Below, piece by piece: positions 22,048 through 32,900 of a DNA stretch of 64,000 bases. A program made the position numbers and the translations under genes. Positions within the stretch are counted from its first letter, which is position 1. Each line of letters starts with the position of its first letter. Below the pieces are notes generated by a model. The model did no database searches. It was not told the origin of the DNA and saw only the letters and a list, made by a program, of their open reading frames with translations. This DNA is from JBKHYJ01 sp046565505 (GTDB lineage Bacteria; Acidobacteriota; Blastocatellia; UBA7656), in NCBI GenBank assembly GCA_046565505.1, contig JBKHYJ010000054.1:5178-69177 (forward strand), given 5' to 3'.

Positions 22048-22809
22048 TCATTGTTCGGTCGTGCCCTGCTGGCTCATGGCGGCCTCGGCCGACTGGGAAG
22101 GCTCGGAGCGGTAAAAGAGGATCCGCCCGCAGTTCTCGCAGGTGATCATCTGGTCGCCTTTGCGAACGTCGCTGAAGACTTTGGCCCGGACTTTTATCCT
22201 GCACGCGCCGCATATGCCATCGCTTCGGATCTCGGCCAGCGCCATCCCGCGCCGGCTGCGCGCCATGCGGTCATAGGTCGAGAAGAGGTGCTTTGGTAAT
22301 TGCTGGGCGAGCATGCCGCGCCGCTCGTTATAAGAAGCCAGCTGGCGGCCAGCCTCGTCTTGTTCGCTTTGAAGGGCCGCCAAACCGCGGTCGACTTCTA
22401 CGCGCTTGCGCTCGACATCCGGGGCCCTCTCGGTCACCTCTGCCTCTAGCCTGTCGAGCTCTTCCATCCGCTTGAGTATCTCGCCCTCAAGCGTGCCCGC
22501 ATGCTTTTTCGTCGCGTCGATCTCGCGCAGGGCGGTCTCATACTCTTTCGTATTGGTGACGCGCATGAGGTCTTGCTTGAATTTGTCGTGGTGCTGTTGA
22601 GTGGTCGCCAGTTCGGCTTCTAACTGTTTGCGGTCTTCGAGGGTTTGTTCGTACTTACTCTTTAGATCCAGGAACTCAGCCGCGTATTGCTTGAAGTCGC
22701 TCTCTATCTGATCCCGCTCTGCCGGTATTTTCGATAACCTGTCATTGATACGCTGTATCTCTAGGTCGAGTTCCTGGAGCTCAATGAGCTGATTCAATTC
22801 AGGGCTCAC
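22048..22809 (-). CDS. Coiled-coil protein with C-terminal C4 zinc ribbon (DUF164-type)
   Basis: A 253-residue protein. Residues 1-180 are a long antiparallel coiled coil (IELQELDLEIQRINDRLSKI and onward). The C-terminus is a C4 zinc ribbon with CGAC and CENC (SDGICGACRIKVRAKV and MITCENCGRILFY). This architecture matches the CT398/DUF164 zinc-ribbon family, which is widespread in bacteria and thought to bind nucleic acids or act in secretion; its role remains poorly defined. GGAGG lies upstream of the ATG. Confidence 0.9.
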   Translation of the reverse strand: MSPELNQLIELQELDLEIQRINDRLSKIPAERDQIESDFKQYAAEFLDLKSKYEQTLEDRKQLEAELATTQQHHDKFKQDLMRVTNTKEYETALREIDATKKHAGTLEGEILKRMEELDRLEAEVTERAPDVERKRVEVDRGLAALQSEQDEAGRQLASYNERRGMLAQQLPKHLFSTYDRMARSRRGMALAEIRSDGICGACRIKVRAKVFSDVRKGDQMITCENCGRILFYRSEPSQSAEAAMSQQGTTEQ

Positions 22810-23043
22810 CGGGTTCCTCCATGTTTATTCATTCCGAAGTCTACTACATCAACACGCTATTCTCAAGGTGCAGTGACGGCCCGGCCCGCGGCCGAAGAAA
22901 GGTTTCGGGCCGGGGACGAATCAGCGCCCGGCCGCCGCCTGCCGTTTTAAGCGAGTCGAAGATTGCCGGGCGCAGGTGGCTGGGTTAGAATTCAGGTGTG
23001 GCGTCATGCGCCGCGTATTCACTCACCACCCCCGGAGGCTAAT

Positions 23044-23580
23044 ATGAGACTCATGCTCGTTCTCGCGGCTGTCATCACGCTGGCCGTCCCCGCCATCCCG
23101 GCCGGGGCGCGGCAGGACGCGGACTCCGCGGCGACTTCGTCCGGCGAAGTGCTTAAGCCCATGCCGGGCCTCAACCTGCAAGACTTCGATGGCAAGAAAG
23201 TGGCCTGGGACGAATTTAAGGGCAACGTCCTCGTGGTCGATTTCTGGGCGACGTGGTGCGGCCCCTGCATCTCCGAAGTCCCCATGCTCAACAAGCTACA
23301 GGAAAAGTACGCCGACAGGGGGCTGAAAGTTATAGGCGTTACGATGGCGTCGGGCGAGGCCAAAGAGGTGAAGTCGAACCCCGCCCGCGCGAAGATGAAG
23401 TACACGGTCCTGATGGGCGACGACGATCAGTCTTATGACCTCAACATATTCGGGTTTCCCACCACCTACGTCGTCACAAAAGACATGAAAATATTTCGGA
23501 AATATGTCGGCACGGGCGCGCAGAAGGCGGCGCGGATGGAGGCCGATATTCAGAAGTTGCTCGGGGAGAAGAAGCAGTGA
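23044..23580 (+). CDS. TlpA/ResA-like thioredoxin-fold protein
   Basis: A 178-residue exported protein with a signal peptide (RLMLVLAAVITLAVPAIPAG) and a thioredoxin fold. The redox motif is WCGPC within VVDFWATWCGPCISEVPML, and the cis-proline loop is FGFPTTYVV. Such proteins reduce disulfides in the periplasm, for instance during cytochrome c maturation. The ATG at 23044 has GGAGG five bases upstream; an earlier frame extension lacks a signal. It is isolated among minus-strand genes, so the partner oxidoreductase is not evident. Confidence 0.92.
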   Translation: MRLMLVLAAVITLAVPAIPAGARQDADSAATSSGEVLKPMPGLNLQDFDGKKVAWDEFKGNVLVVDFWATWCGPCISEVPMLNKLQEKYADRGLKVIGVTMASGEAKEVKSNPARAKMKYTVLMGDDDQSYDLNIFGFPTTYVVTKDMKIFRKYVGTGAQKAARMEADIQKLLGEKKQ

Positions 23581-23634
23581 CCGCTAAAGGTTGTCAGGGC
23601 CGGCATGAAAAACTCCGCGGGGCACCCCCGCCCA

Positions 23635-23913
23635 TCACTGCTTCTTACCCTTGGCCGCCTCGGCGCGCGGGCTCTTGCCTCGGGGGCGGCGGTGGCGAGC
23701 GCCGGCCATGTGGCCGTTCTGGTAAAACTTCTCCACGCGCTTTGATAACGTGTTGCGGTGGATGCGAAGCTCTTCGGCCGCCTTCGATAAATTCCCATTC
23801 GTCCGCTTCAGCACCGAGAGTATGAAATACTTTTCAAATTCTTTGACCGCGTCTTCAAACAGTATCCCGCGCTCAACCATCTCCGTCACAAGGGCTTCGA
23901 GCCTGCTCTTCAT
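23635..23913 (-). CDS. Fis-type HTH protein
   Basis: A 92-residue protein whose core (FEKYFILSVLKRTNGNLSKA, then AEELRIHRNTLSKRVEKF) is the Fis/NtrC C-terminal DNA-binding helix-turn-helix. The tail is strongly basic (RHRRPRGKSPRAEAAKGKK). It lacks the sigma-54-interacting AAA+ and receiver domains of NtrC proteins and so resembles free-standing Fis-like nucleoid or regulatory proteins. It lies 42 bp downstream of cvpA on the same strand. Confidence 0.87.
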   Translation of the reverse strand: MKSRLEALVTEMVERGILFEDAVKEFEKYFILSVLKRTNGNLSKAAEELRIHRNTLSKRVEKFYQNGHMAGARHRRPRGKSPRAEAAKGKKQ

Positions 23914-23955
23914 CTCATGCCTCTCCTCTTAGTGCCTCGGCACTTTTATTATTAG

Positions 23956-24483
23956 TTAATTCTTTTTGTCCCCCCACAACTCTTGAACCGCCGCATACCC
24001 ACTGAGGAACCGCCCCCTCAATTCGGCCGACGTCAGGTAAGCGACCACTCGCGTCCCTTCGAGCAGCGCGGGCGCGAAGGCGGCGCGCTCGACCGACTCG
24101 ATCTTGACGGGGAAAGCCGTCAGCGCGAGGTAAATGGTCGAGCAGATCAGCCAGCCCCGCACCAGCCCGAACGCCGCGCCCAACACGTGATCCAGCCAGT
24201 CCAGCCGCGCACGCTTGAGCCCGCCGCGCATCAGCCGCGCCAGCAAGCTTCCCGCCGCAAGCACGGCCAGAAAGACCGCCACGAACCCGAGCAAGTTCGC
24301 CGCCCGCGCGGTGGAAACGAACCCGCCCAACAGGCCGGCGGCGTACGGGTACAACTGCGCCGCTAAGACGAGCCCGGCCGTGGCGGACGACACCGATATG
24401 ATGCCTTTGATTAACCCCCTCGTAGCTCCTGAGGCGACAGATGCCACTACTACTATCAGGACGAAGTAGTCGAGAATGGTCAT
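23956..24483 (-). CDS. CvpA family membrane protein
   Basis: A 175-residue protein with four hydrophobic helices and the CvpA-type start (ILDYFVLIVVVASVASGATR) and middle (LDHVLGAAFGLVRGWLICST). CvpA proteins are inner-membrane proteins with roles reported in colicin V production and envelope stress tolerance. The ATG is preceded not by a Shine-Dalgarno but by a dispersed AATCCAAAATC-type repeat, so translation may be weak or coupled. The gene follows purC on the same strand. Confidence 0.88.
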   Translation of the reverse strand: MTILDYFVLIVVVASVASGATRGLIKGIISVSSATAGLVLAAQLYPYAAGLLGGFVSTARAANLLGFVAVFLAVLAAGSLLARLMRGGLKRARLDWLDHVLGAAFGLVRGWLICSTIYLALTAFPVKIESVERAAFAPALLEGTRVVAYLTSAELRGRFLSGYAAVQELWGDKKN

Positions 24484-24575
24484 GCGATTTTGGATTTTAG
24501 ATTTTGGATTTTCGACTGCGGGCCGGCTTAAGACCTCCTTCCCGGAATCTAAAATCCGAAATCTAAAATCGAATG
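24484..24575. repeat. Dispersed AAATCC/AAATCT repeat in inverted arrangement
   Basis: Left arm 24486-24513 (GATTTTGGATTTTAGATTTT and onward) and right arm 24544-24571 (its near complement, AATCTAAAATCCGAAATC and onward) can fold into a long hairpin. The right arm encodes the last residues of PurC (ILDFGF), and the left arm fills the leader of cvpA. A related copy lies at 39779-39814. Confidence 0.8.
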
Positions 24576-25448
24576 TCCCGTCAGCAGCCTGTACGCCTCA
24601 ATGTACTTTTCGCTCGTTCGCTTAATAACTGTCTCGGGCAGATTCGGCCCGGGCGCTCGCTTATCCCAATCAAGCGTTTCCAGGTAATCGCGCACGAATT
24701 GCTTGTCGAATGATTGCTGCCCCCGCCCCGGCCGATAACTCTCGCTGGGCCAGAACCTCGACGAATCCGGCGTCAACACCTCGTCGACCAGAATCACCCG
24801 CCCATCTTTCACGCCGAACTCAAACTTGGTGTCGGCGATGATGATCCCGCGCGCGCGCGCGTAGTCCGCCGCGCGCGCGTAAATCGCAAGCGTCAACTCT
24901 TTCAGTTCCCTGGTTACTTGGGCGCCCACGCGTTCGGCCATCTCGCGCTCGCTGATGTTGACGTCGTGTCCGCTTTCGGCCTTCGTGGCGGGCGTGAATA
25001 TGGCTTCCGGCAGTCTGGCTGATTCTTCAAGGCCGGCCGGCAGCTTGACGCCGCAGACTTCGCCCGTCTGCCGGTATTCTTTCCATCCCGAACCTGCGAG
25101 GTAGCCGCGCGCGACGCACTCGATGGGAAAAACGTCCGCCCGAAAGACCAGCATGGACCGCCCCTTCAACTGGTCGGCTTGCCCCGCGAGCGGCGCGGGG
25201 TAAGAATCGACCTCCGCCGTCACGAGGTGATTTCCGACGTCGCCTTTCAAGAAGTCGAACCAGAAGAGCGAAAGTCCCGTCAGCACCGCGCCCTTGTGCG
25301 GGATTGCGTTCGGCAGCACGACGTCGAAAGCCGATATGCGGTCGGTCGCGACGATCAACAGCTTATCTTCGATGGCGTAAACATCCCTTACCTTGCCGCG
25401 CCGAAAAAGTTCGACACCCGGGATACTGGTTTGAATGATCGGATTGAT
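24549..25448 (-). CDS. purC: SAICAR synthase; apparent non-canonical start
   Basis: Phosphoribosylaminoimidazole-succinocarboxamide synthase, joining CAIR and aspartate in purine synthesis. Conserved segments include IVATDRISAFDVVLPNAIP, IECVARGYLAGSGWKEYR and IIIADTKFEFG. The family N-terminus (SIPGVELFRRGKVRDVY) is encoded upstream of the first usual start codon (TTG at 25358), yet no ATG, GTG or TTG occurs between it and the upstream stop. The best full-length start is ATC at 25448 with AAGAGG seven bases upstream, giving about 299 residues, the normal length. Starting at 25358 would remove the conserved GKVRD loop. The C-terminal end runs into a dispersed repeat. Confidence 0.9.
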   Translation of the reverse strand: MNPIIQTSIPGVELFRRGKVRDVYAIEDKLLIVATDRISAFDVVLPNAIPHKGAVLTGLSLFWFDFLKGDVGNHLVTAEVDSYPAPLAGQADQLKGRSMLVFRADVFPIECVARGYLAGSGWKEYRQTGEVCGVKLPAGLEESARLPEAIFTPATKAESGHDVNISEREMAERVGAQVTRELKELTLAIYARAADYARARGIIIADTKFEFGVKDGRVILVDEVLTPDSSRFWPSESYRPGRGQQSFDKQFVRDYLETLDWDKRAPGPNLPETVIKRTSEKYIEAYRLLTGHSILDFGF

Positions 25449-25630
25449 AGTCTCGCCTCTTCTTCCAGGATATACTTGTCAAATCGAAGTGGAACTGAAC
25501 AGCTGATGACCAAGGGTTTAGTGATGGCAATCCGCATTATCAGCATGAGCAAATTCAATGTCAAGCGGCCGGCCCCCGAAGATCAACTTCTGGTTTAAAT
25601 TTTTTTTGCGCTATTGTTTTTTCCTGACGT

Positions 25631-25660
25631 TTGCCGGCGCTCCGGCGTTCTCTGTATAAT
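25631..25660 (+). promoter_or_regulatory. Likely promoter of uvrB
   Basis: TTGCCG at 25631-25636, an 18-bp spacer and a perfect TATAAT at 25655-25660, about 80 bp before the uvrB ATG. The rest of the 294-bp region between purC and uvrB shows no gene. I see no recognisable LexA box. Confidence 0.5.
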
Positions 25661-25742
25661 CATACTTCGTGTGCGTAGATCGATTCAGGCCAGTCATGGC
25701 CGTTGTTGGCGCGGCGCGTCCGCCCGGAGGGGAAGAGAGTTA

Positions 25743-27731
<1,989 letters not shown>

Positions 27732-27760
27732 GGCCTCCCGGCCGCGCGCCTGATACTCTT

Positions 27761-28936
27761 ATGCACTTCAATTTCATCACGGCGGGCGAATCGCACGGCA
27801 AAGGGCTTGTCGCCATCATAGAGGGGTTACCCGCCGGGCTCGGCATTGACCTTTCGTTCATCAATCATGAGCTTTGGCGGCGTCAGCAGGGCTATGGCCG
27901 GGGCGTGAGGATGAAGATCGAAAGCGACGAAGTCGAAATCCTCTCCGGCGTGCGCCACGGCCGCGCCCTCGGCTCGCCGGTCGCGTTCTTGATACGCAAT
28001 CGCGATTATGAAAACTGGCGGGACGTGATGAACGTCGAGCCCCGCGACTTCGCCGAAGACAAGCGCGCGAGGCGGGTCACCCGCCCGCGCCCCGGGCACA
28101 CAGACCTGGCGGGCGGGATCAAATACGACACGCACGACCTGCGCGACATACTCGAACGCGCGAGCGCCAGGGAGACCGCGGCGCGCGTGGCGGCGGGGGC
28201 GTTCGCCAAGCTGCTGCTCAAAGAAATCGGCGTCCAGATAGCCAGCCACACGGCGATGGTCGGCGGCATCCCCGGCGAGCCCATCAGCGCCTCGTGGGAC
28301 GAGATAGCCGCCATCGCCGACGACCCGCTCTTGCGGTGCGTCGATAAAGAAGCGGAACGGGAAATGATAGCCCTCATAGACCGGACGAAGCAGGAGAAGG
28401 ACACGCTCGGCGGGGTGTTCGAGGTGGCCGCGCGCGGCGTGGTCGCGGGCCTGGGGTCGCACACTCAATGGTCGCGGAAAATTGATGGCCGCCTCGCTCA
28501 GGCCATCATGTGCGTGCCCGCCGTGAAGGCGGTCGAGATAGGCGCGGGCGTCGAGGCGAGCCGGGCGGCCGGGTCGCAGATACATGACGAAATCGGGTAT
28601 AATGATAGCGAACGCAGGTTCACACGGCCTACGAATCGCGCGGGCGGGATCGAAGGTGGCATTACGAATGGCGAGGAGTTGAGAGTCCGGGGCCACTTAA
28701 AGCCCATATCGACTTTGAGGCGGCCGCTCGCGAGCGTTGACGTGGTTACGAAAGAAGAATCCTCCGCGGCATTCGAGCGATCAGACATAGTGGCCGTCCC
28801 GGCGGCAGGGGTGATAGGCGAGGCGATGGTCGCGGTCGTGCTGGCCGACGCGGCGCGGGAGAAATTCGGCGGCGACAGCCTCGCGGAGATGACGCGAAAC
28901 TACGAAGGTTACCTGGCGCAGGTGAAGCGGTACTAG
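27761..28936 (+). CDS. aroC: Chorismate synthase
   Basis: A 391-residue enzyme converting EPSP to chorismate, the last step of the shikimate pathway, using reduced FMN. Signatures are GESHGKGLVAIIEGLPAG near the start, the RPRPGHTDLAGGIKY loop and RASARETAARVAAGAF. Length matches the family. It starts 29 bp after uvrB and may be in the same transcript. No Shine-Dalgarno was seen directly before the ATG, which could mean coupling to the preceding gene. Confidence 0.97.
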   Translation: MHFNFITAGESHGKGLVAIIEGLPAGLGIDLSFINHELWRRQQGYGRGVRMKIESDEVEILSGVRHGRALGSPVAFLIRNRDYENWRDVMNVEPRDFAEDKRARRVTRPRPGHTDLAGGIKYDTHDLRDILERASARETAARVAAGAFAKLLLKEIGVQIASHTAMVGGIPGEPISASWDEIAAIADDPLLRCVDKEAEREMIALIDRTKQEKDTLGGVFEVAARGVVAGLGSHTQWSRKIDGRLAQAIMCVPAVKAVEIGAGVEASRAAGSQIHDEIGYNDSERRFTRPTNRAGGIEGGITNGEELRVRGHLKPISTLRRPLASVDVVTKEESSAAFERSDIVAVPAAGVIGEAMVAVVLADAAREKFGGDSLAEMTRNYEGYLAQVKRY

Positions 28937-29012
28937 GCGCCGCGGTTTGCGGGTTATGGGCGGCGGCAGGGCGTTTATCTCGCCGCCTGCGGCCGTTCCC
29001 AGGCGGGGTGCG

Positions 29013-29354
29013 ATGATTTCGATGAGCCACGACCGGCACGGCATAGCGAAGCGGCGTGACGAGATCGACCGCGAAGTCGACGAGTTGCGGCGCTCGATCA
29101 ACGCGACGAAGACTCATGGCATACTCTACTACCTGCTGCTGGTGACGATAATCTTCATCGGGTTCGCCGTGGGCCATGCGACGCACACCATTGTGGGCGC
29201 TGTTATAATGCTGGCGGGGCTGGCGCTTGTGGCCTGGCGGGAGGTGGCTAATTTTAAGGCCAGGACCGCCGTCCTCAGCCACCTTCTCTCCGAGAAGCTG
29301 GCCGAGCAGCGACAGGTTGAAGAGAGGCAGAAGGAGCTAGAAATAGAGCAATGA
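29013..29354 (+). CDS. Small two-helix membrane protein upstream of def
   Basis: A protein of about 113 residues with a charged N-terminal helix (KRRDEIDREVDELRRSINAT), two membrane helices (GILYYLLLVTIIFIGFAVGH and TIVGAVIMLAGLALVAW) and a C-terminal coiled coil rich in Glu/Gln (SEKLAEQRQVEERQKELEIE). Starts at 29013 or 29022 are both possible. The TGA overlaps the ATG of def (ATGA), so the two are coupled. Function unknown. Confidence 0.65.
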   Translation: MISMSHDRHGIAKRRDEIDREVDELRRSINATKTHGILYYLLLVTIIFIGFAVGHATHTIVGAVIMLAGLALVAWREVANFKARTAVLSHLLSEKLAEQRQVEERQKELEIEQ

Positions 29355-29860
29355 TATTAGAGGTTGTAAAGTACGGCGACCCTGTTCTGACCGAGCGCGC
29401 GGAAGAGGTCACGGAGTTCGACGCGAGGCTCGGCAAGCTCGTCGACGACATGTTCGAGACCATGTATGGGGCGCCGGGTGTAGGGCTGGCCGCGCCGCAG
29501 GTCGGCATACTCAAGCGGCTGTTCGTAATGGATTGCAGCAGCGGCAAGAACAAAAAGCAGAAAGTGGCCCTCATAAATCCGGTGATCGAGACGGAAGAAG
29601 GCGAGCAGGTGGGCGAGGAAGGATGCCTGAGCTTCCCGGGCATATTCTTTCAGGTGAAGCGCCCCGCGCGGGTGGTCGTCCGCGCGCGTGACCTCGACGG
29701 CAGCGAAATCAAGCTCGACGTGCTGGACCTCGAAGCCCGATGCGTCTCCCATGAGGCGGACCACCTGGACGGCGAGTTATTCATTAATTACCTCAGCCCG
29801 CTCAAGCGCGACCTGACGAAGCGGAAGATCAAGAAGCGCATCAAGCAGGGCGATTGGTGA
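29351..29860 (+). CDS. def: Peptide deformylase
   Basis: A 169-residue metalloenzyme that removes the formyl group from nascent proteins. All three motifs are present: GVGLAAPQ (residues 43-50), EGCLS (90-94, metal ligand C92) and HEADH (134-138, ligands H134 and H138, catalytic E135). The C-terminal tail is Lys/Arg-rich, as in type 1 enzymes. It is translationally coupled to the upstream small membrane protein. A methionyl-tRNA formyltransferase gene is not adjacent here. Confidence 0.97.
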   Translation: MILEVVKYGDPVLTERAEEVTEFDARLGKLVDDMFETMYGAPGVGLAAPQVGILKRLFVMDCSSGKNKKQKVALINPVIETEEGEQVGEEGCLSFPGIFFQVKRPARVVVRARDLDGSEIKLDVLDLEARCVSHEADHLDGELFINYLSPLKRDLTKRKIKKRIKQGDW

Positions 29861-29883
29861 TCGCGGTCCACACGCGGAAATAA

Positions 29884-29917
29884 AAGAGGCCGGCGTGGTT
29901 AATAACGTCGGCCTCTT
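29884..29917. terminator. Bidirectional terminator between def and the tricorn gene
   Basis: AAGAGGCCGGCG (29884-29895) pairs with CGTCGGCCTCTT (29906-29917) over 12 positions with one G-T wobble. It lies between the convergent def and tricorn genes, with AT-rich flanks on both sides. Confidence 0.78.
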
Positions 29918-29980
29918 GATTTATGTGTCCCTAACCTTTTTGCGTGCCCGGCTGAAGTTGAAAGTCGGGCCTTCTCGCCG

Positions 29981-32900
29981 CTACTGCTGAGCGCCGCCCT
30001 TCGGCGATTGGCCTGCCGGCTCTGCGCGGCCGCCGCCCGTGTGGTAGTTAGGGTAGGCGGGCCTCCTGTATTGCGGCCTCGGGTTTTTCTTCAGCGCATC
30101 CATCACGACTTCGACGGCCTTCTCAAGCTGAGGGTCTCGCCCCGCGCGCCATTCTTTCGGGTCTAATTCCACTTCGATGTCGGGCGCGACTCCTTTGTTC
30201 TCGACCTCCCACTCGCCGTTGAGCCCGTATATGGCCGCGTTCGGCGCGGTCACGAATCCGCCGTCCATCAGTTGCGGGACGGTGAAGATGCCGACGAGCC
30301 CCCCCCAGGTCCTCTTGCCGACCAGCGGGCCTACGTTCATCTTTCGGAAGTACCATGGCATGGCGTCGCCGCCGCTCCCGGCAAGCTCGTTGATTATCAT
30401 CGCCTTCGGCCCGAAGATCGCCCCGCCCGGCGTCGCGATGACTTCGCCCTCGCGCGTGGCGATGAAGTTCAGCAGAGGCCGCCGCAGGTAATCGATTATG
30501 TAGTCGGCCAGCGCCCCACCGCCGTTGAACCGCTCGTCAATCACCGCGCCTTCTTTATCCGTCTGCGCGAAGAAGTAGCGGTTGAAGCTCGTGTAGCCGC
30601 CGCCCGAGGTGTCCGGCACGTAGACGTAAGCCAGCCGGCCGCCGCTCATCTGGTCCACCTTGCGCCGGTTGTCTTCGACCCAGGCGAGATTGCGTAAGGC
30701 CGTCTCGCTCGCCACCGGGACCACAGTCACTTCGCGCGAGTTCGCCCCGCCGGGGTCCGGGCCCACGCGAATGGCTACGGACTTGCCCGCCGTGCCTTCA
30801 AAGAATCTGTAGACGCTGTCCGTCGCGCGCACGTCGTGCCCGTTGACGGCGAGGAGGTATTCGCCCGCCTTCACGTTCACCCCAGGCTGTGTCAGGGGCG
30901 CGCGCAGTTGCGGGTTCCAGCTCTCCCCGCTGTAGACGCGCGCGAAGCGGTAGCGCCCATTCTCTATGCGGTAATCCGCGCCCAGCAGCCCGCCCCGCAC
31001 GCGGTCGGGCTGAGGCACGTCGCCGCCGCGTATGAACATGTGGCCGACCGTCAATTCGTTGAGCATCTCCGTGAATAAGTAATTGAGGTCGCTGCGGTGG
31101 GCCACGCTCGCGAGGTAAGGCTCGTACCTCTTCTCGGCCGCCTTCAAATCCAGCCCATGAAACCCCGGGTCGTAGAAGAAGTCACGCTCTATGCGCCACA
31201 CCTCGCGGTACATCTGATTCCATTCGGCGCGCGGGTCCACGTAGACCTCCATGCCGTCGAGTTTCAGAACTCCTTCGCCAGGTTTCAGCGGCTGCACGGT
31301 TGACGCGATCACCCACTGCTGCCCCTGCCTGTAGAGCATCTTCTCGCCATTGAAGGAGACCTCGAACGCGCCCAGCCCTTCGGTAACTTTTTCAAACTTT
31401 CTCTTCTCCATGTCGAACTTATGGAGCGTGAGAGTCGATGGGCCGGGGCCAGCCGCCGGCACGTTTTCGAGCAAGAACAGCAGCCCGGCCTTCGCCGCGG
31501 CAAGCCCTTGAAAATCCCGCGCCGGTATGGGGAGGGCGACTATGCGCTGACCTATGTCTTCAAGATCAATGCGGACCGTGGTGGGCTCCTTTGTGGGGGG
31601 CTTCGCGGCGGCGGGCGCGGCCTGCGAGGCGGGCGGGGCCGCCGTAGAGTCTTCGCCCTTCTTCTCGCCCGGCTTATCCGCGGGCTTCTCCGCGTCCTGA
31701 ATCTTCTCCTCGTCGCTTTCGGGCGCGAGCGGCGAAGGCAGGTCCTTGCGCAACACCATCGCGTAAACGCTGCGCGTGGGCTGGTGCGGGAACGCGGACA
31801 TGTCGCCCCACCCTATGGTCGGCCCGACGTTCGTGCTCGCCGTGAAGTAAATGTATTTGCCGCTCTTGTCGAACGCGGCGAAGCGTGCGTCGCTCATCCC
31901 GTCCGTGACCTGGTGGGCTTTGCCCGTCTCGACCGAGTAGACGAATACGGCTGACAGGCGGTTCTTCAGTAGCCTGCTGTAAGTAATCCAGCGGCTGTCG
32001 GGCGACCACGCGGGATTGGAGATGGGGTCGAACACGCCGTAAGGGCTCGCGTCTATCTTCACGGGCGTGCCCTTGTCGAGGTCAACGTACCAGACGTTTT
32101 GCCGCTTGTCCTTGTAAGCGATCTTCTTGCTGTCGGGCGACCACGCGGGCGAATAGAAGAATGACGATGGGTTGCCGAGGCTTATCTTCCTGACCTCGCC
32201 CATCCCGCTCTGGTCGCGCAGGTGCAGGGCGTATTCGCCGGACTCGTCCGAGAAGTAAGCTATCCACTTCCCATTCGGCGACCATGCGGGGTCGCGCTCG
32301 GCCGCGCCCGTCGTGTTCGTGATGTTGCGCGCGTCGCCTTTCTCGGCCGGCACGGTCACTATCTCGCCGCGCGCTTCAAACACCGCCCGCGCCCCCGTAG
32401 GCGACAGCGCGACGTTCGATATTCTTGACGCGACTTTCTCGAACCGCGGCCTGACCGACGGTATGTCGCCTTCGACTCGTATGTCTAGCTTCTGCTCCCT
32501 GCCCGACTTGATGTCGTAGAGGTGAATCGTGCCGAACTGTTCGTAAGCGATGACGCCCGGCCCGGCCGACGCCGACTTGATGTCAAGCCCGCCGTTTTGA
32601 ATCAACTGCGTCACCTTCTTCGTCGCCGTGTCGTAGGCGAAAAGAGAGGTCGGCCCATTGCGGTCCGACAGGAAATATATTTTGCCGCCGACCCACATCG
32701 GGTTTGAGTCTTTCGAGTTCTCGCGCGGCAGCTTTTCCACGCCGGAGTCTGATAGGTTGGCGACCCACACGGGGGTGGTCTGCCCGCCGCGGTAGCGCTT
32801 CCAATCCCGCTGCCACTGCGTGAGCGGCTGGTAGGCGATCCGCGAGCCGTCCGGCGAATACGAGCCTTCAAAGGCCATCGGCAGCGGCACCTCCGCGGGC

